Source: Euonymus europaeus
Lineage: Eukaryota > Streptophyta > Magnoliopsida > Celastrales > Celastraceae
Length of the DNA stretch: 64,000 bases
Assembly: GCA_963580455.1 (NCBI GenBank)
Contig: OY756965.1
Location: 2,926,501 to 2,990,500, forward strand
Direction: 5' to 3'
In this document: in pieces, positions 10,186-22,236 of the stretch
Layout of the letters: each line of letters starts with the position of its first letter
Numbering within the stretch: the first letter of the stretch is position 1
Translations under genes and position numbers: made by a program
Notes under the pieces: generated by a model
Seen by the model: only the letters and a program-made list of their open reading frames with translations
The model's database searches: none
Told to the model about the DNA's origin: nothing

Positions 10186-12645
10186 TCAAAAATGTTATAG
10201 AACCATATTGTTTTTTGATAAAAAAAAAAGTTATAGAACCCAACTTTTAGTAACTCAATTCAACCGAAGTTTACATGACATTCCATATAGGTGGGTCATG
10301 TTGGACTTTTTTAAAAATTAATTAAGCACATTATTTATTTATTTTTTAATAAACGAAATTTTAAAACGTTGTTTCTCTCAAAATACATGTTAGATTTTGA
10401 AGGAAAAAATACATATTCAAACTTAACACGTAAAAATATGTCTAGGGTCCGTTTGGAAGACAATTTGGATTTTAGCATATAATTTAGCTTATATGCTGGT
10501 AGCATATATGCTGTTTAAGATGCTGACATATATGCTGTTTCAGATGTTGTGGGTGTTTGGTTCGATTTTTCTGATAACATAAATGCTATTCCAAATGCTG
10601 CGACTAATTACATACAGGGGTATTAACAGAGATTAAAAAACAATGAGATTAATATATTTATAAAAAGAATTATGTATTTTTTATAGGAACATTTTGACAT
10701 TTTTAATAATATTAACAATTTTTTCTAACATTTAAGTATTTTTAATAATATTAAAAAATGTCTAACATTTATTTTAATAATATTAACATTTTTTTAAAAA
10801 TAATAAACATAAATCTAATAAATATTTACATTTTTTCTAACATTTAACACAGTTTAAATATACTAACATTTTAAAAAAATAATAAAATCTAAATATAATA
10901 AAAATTAATAATGAAAGGGGCACTTTGGCCATTAAATGAAAATAGTTGGGGTATTTAAGACATTTCATTAGTTAAATGCTAAATGGTTTTTCAAATGCTA
11001 CAAAAACAAGCATTTCACAAATTGTCAAAATATGCTAAGGTGTCGTTTGGTTGGTAATTTTAACTAGCATATATGCTAGAAAGTAACATATATGTTACAC
11101 ATGGATGAAATCACAACCAAACAACAATTAGCATGTAGCATAAAGTTTATCATAAAGCTTACCATAAAGTTACACAAATGAAATGCTTGTTTTTGAAGCA
11201 TTTGAAAAACCATTTACCATTTAGGTTGTGAAATGTTTTAAATACCCCAACTACTTTCGTTTAATGGCCAAAGTGCCCCTTTCATTATTAACCTAGCTTA
11301 GCATATAAATATGAACATGTAATATTTTTATTTTGTATTAACGTACTTGTAGTAAACTATAAAATTTTATTAAAAAGTGAATGTTTGTTATTATATTTAG
11401 GTTTATTATTTTTGAAAAAATGTTAACATTATTAAAATAAATGTTAGAAATTTTGTAATATTATTAAAAATATTTAAATGTTAGAAAAAATTGTTAATAT
11501 TATTAAAAATGTTAAAATGTTCATATAAAAAATACATAATTCTTTTTATAAATATATTAATATCATTGTTTTTGAATTTCTGCTAATACCCTTGTATGTA
11601 ATTAGCCACAACATTTGGAATAACATTTATGTTATCAAAAAAATCGAACCAAACACACACAGCATTTGAAACAGCATATATGTCAGCATCTTAAACAGCA
11701 TATACGCTACCAGCATATAATCTAAATTATATGCTAAAATCCAAATTGTCTTCCAAACGGACCTTAAACTTTATGCTACATGCTAAATTGTTGTTTGGTT
11801 GTGATTTCATCCATGTGTAACATATATGTTACTTTCTAACATATATGCTAGTTAAAATCATCAACCAAACGACACCCTAATAAGACTCATTGTCAATAGT
11901 TTTTATTGCATTTTTTCGATTACATTGTTTTCAAAAACAATGTAATTCATATATATGATGTGTAAAATATTTATTCGAGTTGAAATTTTGTTACACTATG
12001 ATAGTATAATATATATTTGTTATTTTTTTACATTTTTATTGAAATTATGTTGGGTATTCTAACCCGTTAAGTTTTAATAGTTAGAGTTTAGCACTTGGAA
12101 CATTTATGATTTTAGTAGCAAATTCGAGTTTTTTAGGTTACAACATGAAAATTCGATACACGAACCCGTTAGAGTTTAGCGAATTCGTTCTCCTTGGGGT
12201 TTACACCTATTGTTTAGGTTACAACATGAAAATTCGATACACGAGTCTATTAGGGTTTAGTGAATTCGTTCCCCTTAGGGTTTAACACGTATTGTTTAGG
12301 TTACCATATGAAAATTGATATACGAGCCTATATCAGTACCTATAAATAAACACTGAAACTTACATAATTCACATATTAGTATAAAAAACAATGTAATTAA
12401 AAATGACTGAATAAAACCTATCGATGATGGATCTTGTTAGATAGATTTTTACTTGTTGATTCTGAATATGTAATTTTTTTCGAAATCTAATATGTATTTT
12501 AAGAGATAAAGTGTTTTAAAATTTCTTTTAAGATAAAAAAAAGAATGTGATGTGAAATTTCAAATAAGGTATTTTATTTTTTAAAATTTTAATTTTTCAT
12601 GTCATACGCTTACAAAACATGTCATGTAAACTTGAATTAATATTG
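10186..12645 (-). repeat. Telo-box 82-bp repeat family, copy b (interrupted)
   Basis: It begins with CAAAAATGTTATAGAACC and the arm GTCATGTTGGACTTTTTTAA, and ends with AACATGTCATGTAAACTTGA and ATTAATATTG. The two arms are inverted relatives of each other (AAACGAAATTTTAAAAC near 10350 and TTTTAAAATTTCTTTTA near 12515). The core has TTAGGGTTTA/TTAGAGTTTA units about 81 bp apart (ACGAACCC at 12160, ACGAGTCT at 12241, ACGAGCC at 12322). It is on the opposite strand to copy a and is split by the MITE cluster at 10445-11877. Confidence 0.7.
10445..11877. mobile_element. Compound palindromic MITE cluster with interleaved TIRs
   Basis: Two inverted-end pairs are present. Pair A starts GGGTCCGTTTGGAAGAC at 10445 and ends GTCTTCCAAACGGACC at 11763, with arms of about 575 bp that pair almost to the centre (about 11022 with 11180). 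Pair B starts GGTGTCGTTTGG at 11039, inside the loop of A, and ends CCAAACGACACC at 11877, outside A, with TIRs of about 110 bp. The outer boundaries are therefore A-left and B-right, flanked by CTA and TAA. Comparison with copy c shows that both flanks belong to one target. The TTTGG-type ends suggest PIF/Harbinger (Tourist-like) elements. No transposase. Confidence 0.7.
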
Positions 12646-13637
12646 CAAAAATGTTATAGAACCCAACTTTTATTATGCCAACTCAAACCAAGTCTCCATG
12701 ACACTCCATGTTGGTGTGTCATGTTGGACTTTTTTAAAAATCAGTTTTTATTTATCTTTTTCATAAACGAAACTTTAAAACATTTATTTCTCAAAATACA
12801 TGTTAGATTTCAAAGAAAATTACATATTTGAATTCAGCCAGTAAAAATCTTTTTAATAAAATCCATTGTCGATAGTTTTTATTGCGTTTTTTCAATTATA
12901 TTATTTTTAAATATAATGTAATTCATATATATGATGTGTAAAATGTTTATTCGAGCTGAAATTTTATTACATTATGATAATAGAATATATATTCATGATT
13001 TTTTTTGCATTTTTATTTAAATTAAGTTGAGTATCTGAATCCTTTAGAGTATAATAATTAGGACCCTAAGGTTTAGCACTTGAGACATTTATGATTTTGT
13101 AACGAATCCGTCGAGGTTTAGTGAATTTGACTCTTTTAGGTTACAAAATGGAAATCCGATACACGAGCCCGTTAGGGTTTAGCGAATACATTCTCCCTGG
13201 GGTTTATAACACTTATTGTTTAGGTTGCAATATGAAAATCCGATATACGAGCTCATATCAGTATACATAAATAAACACTAGAACCTACGTAACCCAAATA
13301 ATAGTACAAAAAACAATGTAATTAAGAATGAGTGATTAAAACCTATCGATGATAGATCTTGTTCGATAGATCTTTACTTGCTGATTATGGTTCGTAATTT
13401 TTTTCGAAATCTAATATGTATTTTGAGAGATAATGTGTTTTAAAATTTTGTTTTAAAAAAAAGTGCTGTGAGTTTTTCAAGTGAGAAATTTTATTTTTTA
13501 AAATTTTAATTTTTCATGTCATTTGCTTACAAAACATGTCATATAGACTTGGATTAATATTGAACTATATAAACTTGGGATATTTAACACTACTATTAAT
13601 ATTGGGCTATGAAAATTTGGACTATTTAGCATCAATC
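12646..13637 (-). repeat. Telo-box 82-bp repeat family, copy c (least interrupted)
   Basis: It starts AAAATGTTATAGAACCCAAC directly after copy b and runs to TTTGGACTATTTAGCA. Inverted arms flank a core containing GTTAGGGTTTAGCG near 13170 and GAGGTTTAGTG near 13110. TATATATGATGTGTAAAAT and TGATAATAGAATATATATTC are conserved with copies b and d. It has long inverted arms but no clear target duplication. No coding frame. Confidence 0.7.
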
Positions 13638-14640
13638 TATAAGATGGGCTCCAATTGAGAATAATCTTCAACCATTAATTGAGGTGATTGGTATCCCCTC
13701 TGAGCTAATTAAGGGGCTTGGAGTTGTCTTGGGTCCCAATCCTCCCATTATTCTCGCTCACCCACTAGAAATTAGAAATTCGAAAGTCTACAATACTAAA
13801 TTCCACTAGAAATTAGAACACTGGAAATTCCAAAGTCTACAAGATTAGTGTATTCTACGAAGTCCACAAGACTAGTTTATTCTACGTGGATAACACATTC
13901 ACAACCTCTGCCTCTCATGTAAGGTTTTTTTTTTTTTTGACAACGGCATAAATGACTTTTCATTCTGTCATATATTAATGATATGACGTCCATGAAGTGA
14001 GTAGAAAGGGTCCATGGGAATCGGGGTGCAAAACTTCGGGTCGAGACCGAACAATATAATATATTTATGGTATATTTATATATTCAGACACTTATTAATT
14101 TGTTTATGTTTAGATTGATTTAAATCTGAACAAATAAATCAGAAAATAATTTTATCTGAATTAGAGTTTGAACAACTAAATCTAAAAAGATATTTGAGTT
14201 TGAATTATATGACAATTTTAAATCCATTTTTTCTTAATATTTGAATTATATGGCAAACTTTCACCCCAAAATGAGAGGTAAGAGAAACCTAGGCTAAGAC
14301 TGTCCCCTTACCTCAACCAGCATCACAAATTTAAACTATAAAACAAAACTAGACATTTTTTTTTCAGTTTTTAATTAACAAATTTACATTTAAATATGTA
14401 CATTATTATCAATTTAAGACTCTCTCCATTGAAGGCAAACTCATAATATATACCTTTCCCAAAATAGCAACTCGCAAGACAAAAAAACTAACCAAATATC
14501 CCCGTGTCACTCCTTCAAGAATGGCAATATCGTAAATAATGTTTTACGACCCCACTACAAAAACAAACTTCCAATTATTACTCTCCATCTGTCCAAACAG
14601 GATTGACCTTGTTAAAGACCGTGCCACCCATCTTAATTTT
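13638..14640. other. Spacer upstream of the DUF579 gene
   Basis: A (T) tract at about 13928-13940 followed by GACAACGGCATAAATGA may be another retroposon tail. The part at 14040-14230 resembles a degenerate dispersed repeat (AAATCTGAACAAATAAATC, GAATTATATGACAATTTTAA) also seen near 42960, 50660, 56290 and 58530. The rest is ordinary AT-rich sequence. Confidence 0.4.
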
Positions 14641-14655
14641 CACACTCTCTCTCTC

Positions 14656-14666
14656 TATATATATAT
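14656..14666 (+). promoter_or_regulatory. TATA box of the DUF579 gene
   Basis: TATATATATAT follows a CT run and lies 37-47 bp before the ATG at 14703. This would give a very short 5' leader of about 10-20 nt. Confidence 0.55.
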
Positions 14667-14702
14667 GAGAAATAGAAAAATATCTGCACAGCAAAAGAGA
14701 GA

Positions 14703-15569
14703 ATGAAAAGAGAGGATCTAAAAAATCGTCTCTTCCATCCGGAGAGGAAATGGTTCCTCGCCGCAGCTATAATGGGTTTACTCATCGGAGCACTGCTCCT
14801 TTCCAGCTTCATCCGCGACACAGACAACCCTCTCTTCTGCTCTCTAGCTAGCTACAAGACTCGCGCAGCCGATCCTACACCGATCCAGCTCGAAGCGATC
14901 GTCCACTACGCCACGTCTCGCACTGTCCCCCAACAGAACCTCGCCGAGATCTCAATCTCCTTAGCGGTACTCAAGTCCAGAGCTCCCTGCAATTTCCTTG
15001 TGTTTGGCTTGGGCCATGACTCCCTCATGTGGGCCTCGTTTAATCCACGTGGCAAGACGCTATTCCTGGAAGAGGATCCGACTTGGATCCAGACCGTCCT
15101 CAAGGACGCTCCATTTCTCCGGGCCCATCACGTCCCGTACCGGACTCACCTCTCCGAAGCGGACGACCTCCGCAACAGTTATCGCTCAGAGCCGTACTGT
15201 TCTCCGACGAAGGCCTACTTGCGCGGCAACGAGAAGTGCAAGTTAGCGTTGACCGGTATGCCTGACGAGGTGTACGACACGGAGTGGGATCTGATAATGA
15301 TCGACGCTCCTAGAGGTTACTCCGGGGAGTTGCCGGGCCGGATGGGAGTGATATTCTCTGCAGCAGTGATGGCGAGGCACAGGAAGGGATCTGGTGTGAC
15401 GCATGTGTTCCTCCACGACATAGATCGGAGGGTGGAGAAGGTGTTTGCGGAGGAGTTTCTGTGTAGGAAGTACTTGGTTAAATCCGCAGGGAGGCTTTGG
15501 CACTTTGAAATACCGGCTGCTGCTAACGTGAGCCGTGGGGGAGAGGCTAACACTGTTAGTTTTTGCTAG
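14703..15569 (+). CDS. DUF579 polysaccharide O-methyltransferase (AGM/GXM-like)
   Basis: Role: DUF579 enzymes of plants are Golgi, SAM-dependent methyltransferases; the GXM group methylates glucuronic acid on xylan and the AGM group does so on arabinogalactan. IRX15 relatives affect xylan without shown catalysis. Seen: one intronless frame of 288 residues, normal for the family. It has a short basic N-terminus, a single membrane anchor at about 17-38 (FLAAAIMGLLIGALLL, type II topology), then the DUF579 domain from about 60. Motifs: FGLGHDS (101-107), FLEEDP (121-126), DTEWDLIMIDAPRGY (192-206), HDIDR (238-242) and a final LWHFEIP. The FGLG and EED motifs fit the SAM pocket. The ending (ENT..SFC-type tail) and the QLEAIVHYATS opening seem closer to AGM than GXM or IRX15, but that is from memory of the family. 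GC content is clearly higher than the flanks. Confidence 0.92.
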   Translation: MKREDLKNRLFHPERKWFLAAAIMGLLIGALLLSSFIRDTDNPLFCSLASYKTRAADPTPIQLEAIVHYATSRTVPQQNLAEISISLAVLKSRAPCNFLVFGLGHDSLMWASFNPRGKTLFLEEDPTWIQTVLKDAPFLRAHHVPYRTHLSEADDLRNSYRSEPYCSPTKAYLRGNEKCKLALTGMPDEVYDTEWDLIMIDAPRGYSGELPGRMGVIFSAAVMARHRKGSGVTHVFLHDIDRRVEKVFAEEFLCRKYLVKSAGRLWHFEIPAAANVSRGGEANTVSFC

Positions 15570-15968
15570 AATGCGCTGCCAGCCTCCGGATGGGATGCAG
15601 TGTCTCTGAGGTAATTTAATTTAGTTTATTATTAAGGGTCCTTTATCGCCGAGTTACCTGCATATTCTGGATCATTCCAAATTCGGTGATTTAAGTCCAA
15701 CTCTCCACGTTAATTAATTTTCCATATTAATAGAGTATTTGGAAAGATGTCTTTGGCCATGTAGATTTTTTATTTTCCTAGAATTAAATGTTTGAAGAGG
15801 GAGCGCGGCAGAGATGGTGGTGAATTGCATATAAAAAAGTAATTTTGAGGTTCTCTAGTAAAAGCCGACATATTTGACTACAAGTTTCTTGAGAGGTGTG
15901 ATACCTTTAGCCTTTAAATCGCTTTGAAATATGAATATGGTATCGATTTGTTATTTGAAAATTTGAAT
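15570..15968 (+). other. 3' UTR and spacer after the DUF579 gene
   Basis: Non-coding. TTTATTATTAAGG at about 15625 may hold a poly(A) signal. Nothing else recognisable. Confidence 0.35.
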
Positions 15969-16150
15969 CAAGGTTTTAAAATCGGATCGACCGGTCGAAG
16001 TGGTCCAACCGGTGTGATTGCATTGATTTTTTTTCGAAAATGGTCAAGAATTATTATTTTAAATTTTCAGCGTTGCCATCTGTCCTGGACAGGTGGGTTG
16101 ATCCCATCCGTTTGTGAGTAAATTTATGACAGTGCATCGCGGTCCAATTG
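15969..16150. mobile_element. Fragment of the CCGG-rich hAT-like MITE family
   Basis: CAAGGTTTTAAAATCGGATC followed by GACCGGTCGAAG and CCAACCGG resembles the terminus of the complete element at 24531-25601. Only one end is clear, so it is probably truncated. Confidence 0.4.
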
Positions 16151-17373
16151 GAAAGTGTTATGTGTACTCTGACAAAATGCCCCCACAAAAAGGAACCCTT
16201 CCTTTGTGACATTGTCAGTTTGCCGCCTCTTTCGCGAAGGGAAGATTGTGGTAGATATGTTGAAACGGGAGGGTGAATTTTTCAATTGGGTTTGGATATT
16301 TAAAACCCTATTTTAAATCCCTCTTTGTAGGTGGTATTTTTTCCTTATTTTTTAATGCAAGTTCAGTGTTAATGATAATTAGAGAAGGTATTGGTGAAGT
16401 TTGTTTCATTCAAATCATCATCTCATAAAATTTTTACATGAAAAGTTGGACGTGGATGAAAATGTATATATATATATATATTTTATTATTCAATCACTTC
16501 TTGGAACCCTTTGATCGACAATAGCTCATCTGTTGATATGGCTAATGAAAATATAGCTTCATCAAATATTTTTGGTAACCAGTTATATAATGTGATATTA
16601 TGATAAAATTATAATTGTAGAAATTTGATTATTATATATAAAATTTTGTTTAAGCACAAAAGAAAGTTTCGAAAGGAAACATAAAGCTTATGTTTGGTAG
16701 AGAGTATGTGTGATAGTATATAAGCTATCGAAAAACGTAAAAGCCGAGGGTATTTGAGAGTGTTTGACTTTTGCTTTGTACCAAACATATGCAAACTGTA
16801 CTTATTGTATATGCATATTAAATCGTTCGGTGTATGAAGTAGTTTATGCAATTGTGCAAGTATGCATATAATGAATCAACTTAGGCGAAATGAGAGGTAT
16901 TGAGTAATCACTTGTCAAATCTAGCTTTTCGTACAATGAATAACATGTAATATCACATTGATGCACGAGTATTGCATAGATTTATGTTTGACATTGTTAT
17001 CAAATGTTGAAATGACACTTCAACATCATTTTAAATGAGTGTAACACTGTTACCTTTAACACTTTCAAGTTCTTTAACATATTGTCATCAAAATGTGTCT
17101 TAACTTTGCTATCAAGTTATATCAAATACTAGGACATTCGACTTTCCAAAGTCATTGAACAAAGTCGCTATTTCTTTCAGCTCTTACATCTTGTACGTCA
17201 TGTGGTATATTTGCAAATTGATCAACATGGCTCTGTATAGAGTTTTTTTTCGCTCTAAACTCATTTGTGTAGAAAGAGATTGTGTATTGTAAATAGACAA
17301 TCAACTATGTCTGGCTAACACTTAAAAGGAAAAATTGTGCTCAAATGTTTTGAGGTTTTGTTGATCGGATAGG
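16151..17373. other. Intergenic AT-rich stretch
   Basis: It holds a TA microsatellite at about 16463-16482 and no frame with a recognisable domain. No clear repeat structure seen. Confidence 0.4.
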
Positions 17374-17381
17374 GTATTGTG

Positions 17382-17870
17382 TAGGGGTGGAAGAAACCGG
17401 ACCGAACCGTAAATCAAAGTTCGGTTCGGTTTTCGGTTTAACGGTTCGGTTTCGGTTTCAGTTTTTTGATAATTACGGTTTTCGGTTCGGTTTCGATTTT
17501 CTGAAATTATTTTCGGTTTTAAACCGAAAACCGAATTTATTTTATATGTTTTAAATATATATGTATTTAATTAGTTAATCTGTTTATCTCATATCTTTAT
17601 TACTTTATTATTTTGTCTTTATGACTTTATGACTTTATTACTTTGTCATATTTGAAATATTTGAAATAATATGAAGTATTTCAGTATCAAGTGACATGTA
17701 TTCCTTAAAATCGGTTTAAACCGAAAACCAAACCGTTTCAAATATTTCGGTTCGGTTCGGTTTCTCTTGCTATTCGGTTTGGTTCGATTTTATATAATAG
17801 ACTAAGTTCGGTTTTCGGTTTTTTCGGTTTCGGTCTCGAACCGAACCGAAAAACCAAACTTCCACCCCTA
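17382..17870. mobile_element. hAT-type MITE with 8-bp TSD
   Basis: A 489-bp element has perfect 12-bp terminal inverted repeats TAGGGGTGGAAG / CTTCCACCCCTA and a perfect 8-bp target duplication GTATTGTG at 17374-17381 and 17871-17878. Both arms are packed with subterminal CGGTTCGGTTTTCGG-type motifs in opposite orientation, which probably serve as transposase-binding repeats. There is no coding capacity. Eight-base duplications and TAGGG ends are characteristic of hAT elements. Confidence 0.93.
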
Positions 17871-17878
17871 GTATTGTG

Positions 17879-20800
17879 TGTTCTAAGTTTTCGAGGAGAA
17901 ACAAAATCACTCCAGAAATTTGGATGCAGCTACATAAGGCTAGGTGGAGGGGACATCTTGTTCTTTGTGGTGGGACGCTTTCGTGTGTTTATTTTCACAA
18001 ATGGTTTATGAAGAGGAGTTGTGAAAGGTTAAATTATCTCATTCAACCTTCTTACGCTATTGACTTTAACAGACGTTGTCTATTATTTTAACTGTTATGT
18101 GAACATTTGTAGATCGGCGTTATAGTGGATCTCGATCATCTTCAAGACACTTATATTGATCAAGTTTTTTTTTTCAAAATTTATCAATGACATCAATCGA
18201 TATAAAGTGACTTTTGCTTACATATGTGACTTGTTCTTGAGCACACGATAGTTCGTATCTCTTACGAAGTTGACAATCGCATTTGTAGAATTTTTTTCCA
18301 ATAGACCCTTCAAAGTCTCTATGATTAGATGCAATCCCTTAATTAAAATAAGATTATATAAATTTGGAAGGAATGGTATATTGAATCGATGTTGGAAGAC
18401 GATATGTCTCTCTTAATGTTAGATTGGATAGTTATGTTCAAAGGTTGGATGATGAATCCACGAAATAAATATTTCCAAGTTTAACTATGACGAGCTCAAA
18501 TATCGTTGTTTCAGTTTAACATGTTGGCATTGACTCTGTTAGTTATATGGTTTTTGAAATGTAAATATCTATTGATTAAGACATGTACAAACATGAATAT
18601 TTTATTATATGGTGTCAACCATACATGACACCACACTTTGAAGATAATTCACAACACCTGGAATTTTTTGTAAGACTATTTCAAGGCATGCCAAGTTGCT
18701 AACGTATACGTTCTTATTTTTAAAATGAAGAATAGTAGCCGACATGCTGTAGTATGCATCCTAAGCTATGATATTGATGACATATTTGGTTAAAATACAT
18801 TAATAGATGTGCCATTTATAGAGTAGTTTTATAGTATCGAGAAATACTTAAGTACACGTTTTCATCAGCTCAAATTATCTATCCATTACAGTCACTTAAG
18901 GGCCAGTCAATCACTTATGATTGATCGCAAATATTTTAGAGCTCAAGTACGATTGGACTCTTTTTATGCGTTCAAGTATGTAAATGTTATGCAAAATGTT
19001 TATGACTCGTTGAAGTCATAATGATAATTTCAAGGAGAGGAAATATGTATATGTTGACTTGATCTGTCACATCCATCAATAACATGTGCAGGAATGTACG
19101 CAATATAACAAGCTTGAATGTGTTTAGAACAAATCTTCAAACTCATTGTTTTTTATGTTTGGCATGAGTATCGAAAAAGCACCATCGGTTATATAAGAAT
19201 TGCAACACAATTTGCATCTGTGATTATTGGCAACATACTCATATCGGCACATGAAACTTGGCCCGTGAAAATTAATTAATTTAAGCCCAGGTATATGATG
19301 TTATTAGAAGAGATTGGCCTAGGAAATCAGCCCATGAAGGAAGAATTAATGAGATTAGGCAAGAGTATGAGTCCAATAAGGAGTGCTTGAGAATTGTTCC
19401 TAGAAATGTGGATTTGATAACTAACTTAAGGGCCACAGGGCAGGAGTTGTGAGAACAATTGTCATTGCCAAAGCAATGACCAGTCACAATGTCGAAGTTG
19501 ATTTACACCTAAGAAGTTAGGAGATAATGGCAGAGTGTGCAAAAGAACCAAGTTTAAACGTGAGGAAGACTTCAGATAGACAGACAGTGGGATGGAAAGA
19601 GGAGATTAACAACACCACAAAAATAACTCAACAAGTAAAGAACACAAAACATCAAAGTAGAAATTGAGACACTACTTTCAAACTTTTCAAGCAATTCCTA
19701 TGAATTTAATTTGTATTCTCAGTATTGTCATCTATTAGGAATCCTTTGTTTTTGAACTTTCACTATCAAATATTAATACCAACCATCGTTGTGTAAATTT
19801 GTATTTGGTGTAATATTCTATTTGTCTATTGTAATCTCAACAAAGTGCACTTTAGTGGAGTTTCGGAACTTATAATTACTAAGGTTTTAAGGTAATTCAT
19901 ACTTGAGTTTGATATTAGTTAGATAGTAATTGATAAAATTTGAAGTTTTTTCAATTGAGATACTTTAATCTCTCTCACACACTTGCAATACAATACCATG
20001 TTGGACCAACGACCTTTTTGACACACTTGGTAAAACTCTCAATGAAGCATAGTGATATCAAAAAATTGAATGTTCATTCAAATTGAAAGTGAGAAAAATA
20101 AAGCAAAATGATGATTGGATGATCGAAGCGGAGTGTTCAACGCATAATATGTGTCATATTTAGAGCGACATTTATAGTCTGGTCGACTTAATGAATCTAA
20201 AATCCAACTGATGGTAGGCGTGTTGGTGAAAAATGTGAAGCCATAAGACATTGATGGACTAAAAAACAAGATCCGGACGTGTTAGCCATAAGAGCCATTT
20301 ACAATGCATACAAGTATCACGAGCCCGTAGAGAAAAATGGTAAATCATAGATATAGGTTGTGTTGTCATTCTTATATGGTTAATGATACTTTTTCGATGC
20401 TCAGACCAACTATATAACCAATGAGCTCATATTTATTCTTCGCACATTCAGGCTCATTGTAACTGCTGAGTGCATTCTTGCATATGTTATTGAAAGATAC
20501 GACATATCAAAACAACATATATGGGTTGCTTCTCCTGGAAATTGGCAATGTGATTTCACGAGTTAGACATTTTACATAACATTCGCATACTTGCACTTAG
20601 AAAAATAATGTAGTTATACTTGGGCTCTAGAATTTTTGTGATCAGCAATACATGACTGTATTGGCCCACAAATGATTGTTATGACAGAGAATTTGAGCTA
20701 ACGACAACGTGTGCTCAAATATTTTCTTTACTACGAAATTACTCTGTAAATGACATATCTATAAAAATATTTTAAACATACGTAGGCCATCAATACAAGA

Positions 20801-21548
20801 GAGTTTGTGATTCATTATATTGCATGTGGACTACGGTGTTTGATTATGAAAATGAGAACAGAATATTTGTGAATTATCTTAAAAGTGTGACTGACATCGT
20901 ATAAAGATATGTTTGTATCTTCCTGAATTGATAGATATTTGCATTTCAAAAATCATATAACTTATAGAGTAAATAGTGAGCATGCAAAGATGAAACGATA
21001 GATGAGCTTGAAACAGTCAGAGACTTCAAGAGAGATGTCTTAGATTCATCAGGTTATTTAGTCTTTAGACACATCTATCAAATCTGGCATTGACAGAAGT
21101 AGAACTATCATCTAACATTGATTGAATATACCACACTTCTGAAATTTATGTGATTTTGTTTCAATCAAAGCACACTTCTGAAATTTATGTGATTTTGTTT
21201 CAATCAAGGCATTACATCTAATTTTGATGAAGTTTGAACAGTTTAAAATTTTCGGAGAAATTTCCTACGAATGCTGACGTCAACTTTATAGAAGCGAGAA
21301 CTATCATATGTTCACAAATAAGTGATGTGTGTGAGTGAAGGTCACCTCACACTGCTTGATATCATGAATAAATTTTGAAGGAAACTTGTTCTATTGCAAT
21401 GTGAGTCTCTTGAAGAGGATTAGATTGATTGTAGCGTTGATATACAAATGTTCACATAATAGTTTAAGTAGCACACAATGCCTATTTAAGTCAGTCAATT
21501 AAGAAATTTGAGGGAGATATTCTAACTTAGAGAAAATTCTCTCCATGA
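17879..21548. other. Long decayed intergenic stretch, possibly old transposon
   Basis: No frame longer than about 70 residues has a recognisable domain. About 17937-17995 (GGACATCTTGTTCTTTGTGG, then TTTATTTTCACAAATGG) matches, in the opposite orientation, the spacer sequence of the tandem array at 21549-24126, so at least that part is retroelement debris. A short direct repeat (CACACTTCTGAAATTTATGT) occurs twice at about 21131-21190. I see no intact gene. Confidence 0.4.
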
Positions 21549-21718
21549 ATCATCTGTAAAGATAAACACTCGAGGACATCTCATCACAAAGAACAAGATA
21601 ACCACCTCCATTTGTCCTAATTGCTGGGCAATGGTATCCCTCATGTGGGAACCACCATAATAAATTTTTGTAGAAAGTTTAGCTGTGTGTGTTTAGTTGA
21701 TGCACCATTCGTCCTAAT

Positions 21719-21957
21719 TGTTGGGCGATGGTATCACTCATATGGGGATCACAACAATAAATTCTTAAAGAAGAGAAACAATTTGGTTTCTCTTTTTTGT
21801 TTGTGTGTGAGTGTAGATGATGCAATTTGCCACCAACTGCATCAACTACACGCGCGCGCACACATAGTCACACAAAGAAGAAGTGAAAACCAAATTGGTT
21901 CGCTTATCGTAAGAATTTATTGTGTGGTCCTTACATAAGGGGTACCACTGTCCAACA
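21719..21957. repeat. Palindromic LTR-like segment 1
   Basis: It starts TGTTGGGCGATGGTATCAC and ends GGTACCACTGTCCAACA. The two halves are inverted copies nearly throughout, meeting at about 21838. The centre has TGATGCAATTTG facing CAACTGCATCAACTACAC and a GCGCGCGC run. A partial direct copy of the left arm precedes it at about 21624-21718. TG...CA ends plus a neighbouring polypurine tract suggest an LTR, but the full-length palindrome is unusual for one. Confidence 0.65.
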
Positions 21958-22236
21958 AATCTCCCCTTACAATCTCATGTGGGGAAACTCCAATAAGGTC
22001 GCAATACTCTTGCATAACACTTTTTCACTTGGTACTACCTCAGTCAGCATATCTGACCCATTATTATCTAATTGACAAACACTATTGACTTAGATCAAAT
22101 GTGTTTGCCGACCTCTCGAGTCAAAAACTTCATTCCACATTATTGATCAACACTAATATAGTTGCATTTAGAATTCTTGGGAGTGATTTCGTTTATCCTT
22201 GAAAACTTAACAACAGACATGGTACTTTATTTGATG

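Noticed and set aside
12646..13637. Solo LTR (TGTTATAG...TTTAGCA ends)
   Set aside because: The TG...CA ends are suggestive, but no 5-bp target duplication is seen at copies c or d and the arms are inverted, which fits a foldback element better.
20078..20269. Possible MULE-transposase-like translation around 20.1-20.6 kb
   Set aside because: Scattered similarity only, with many stops; too weak to support an element call.
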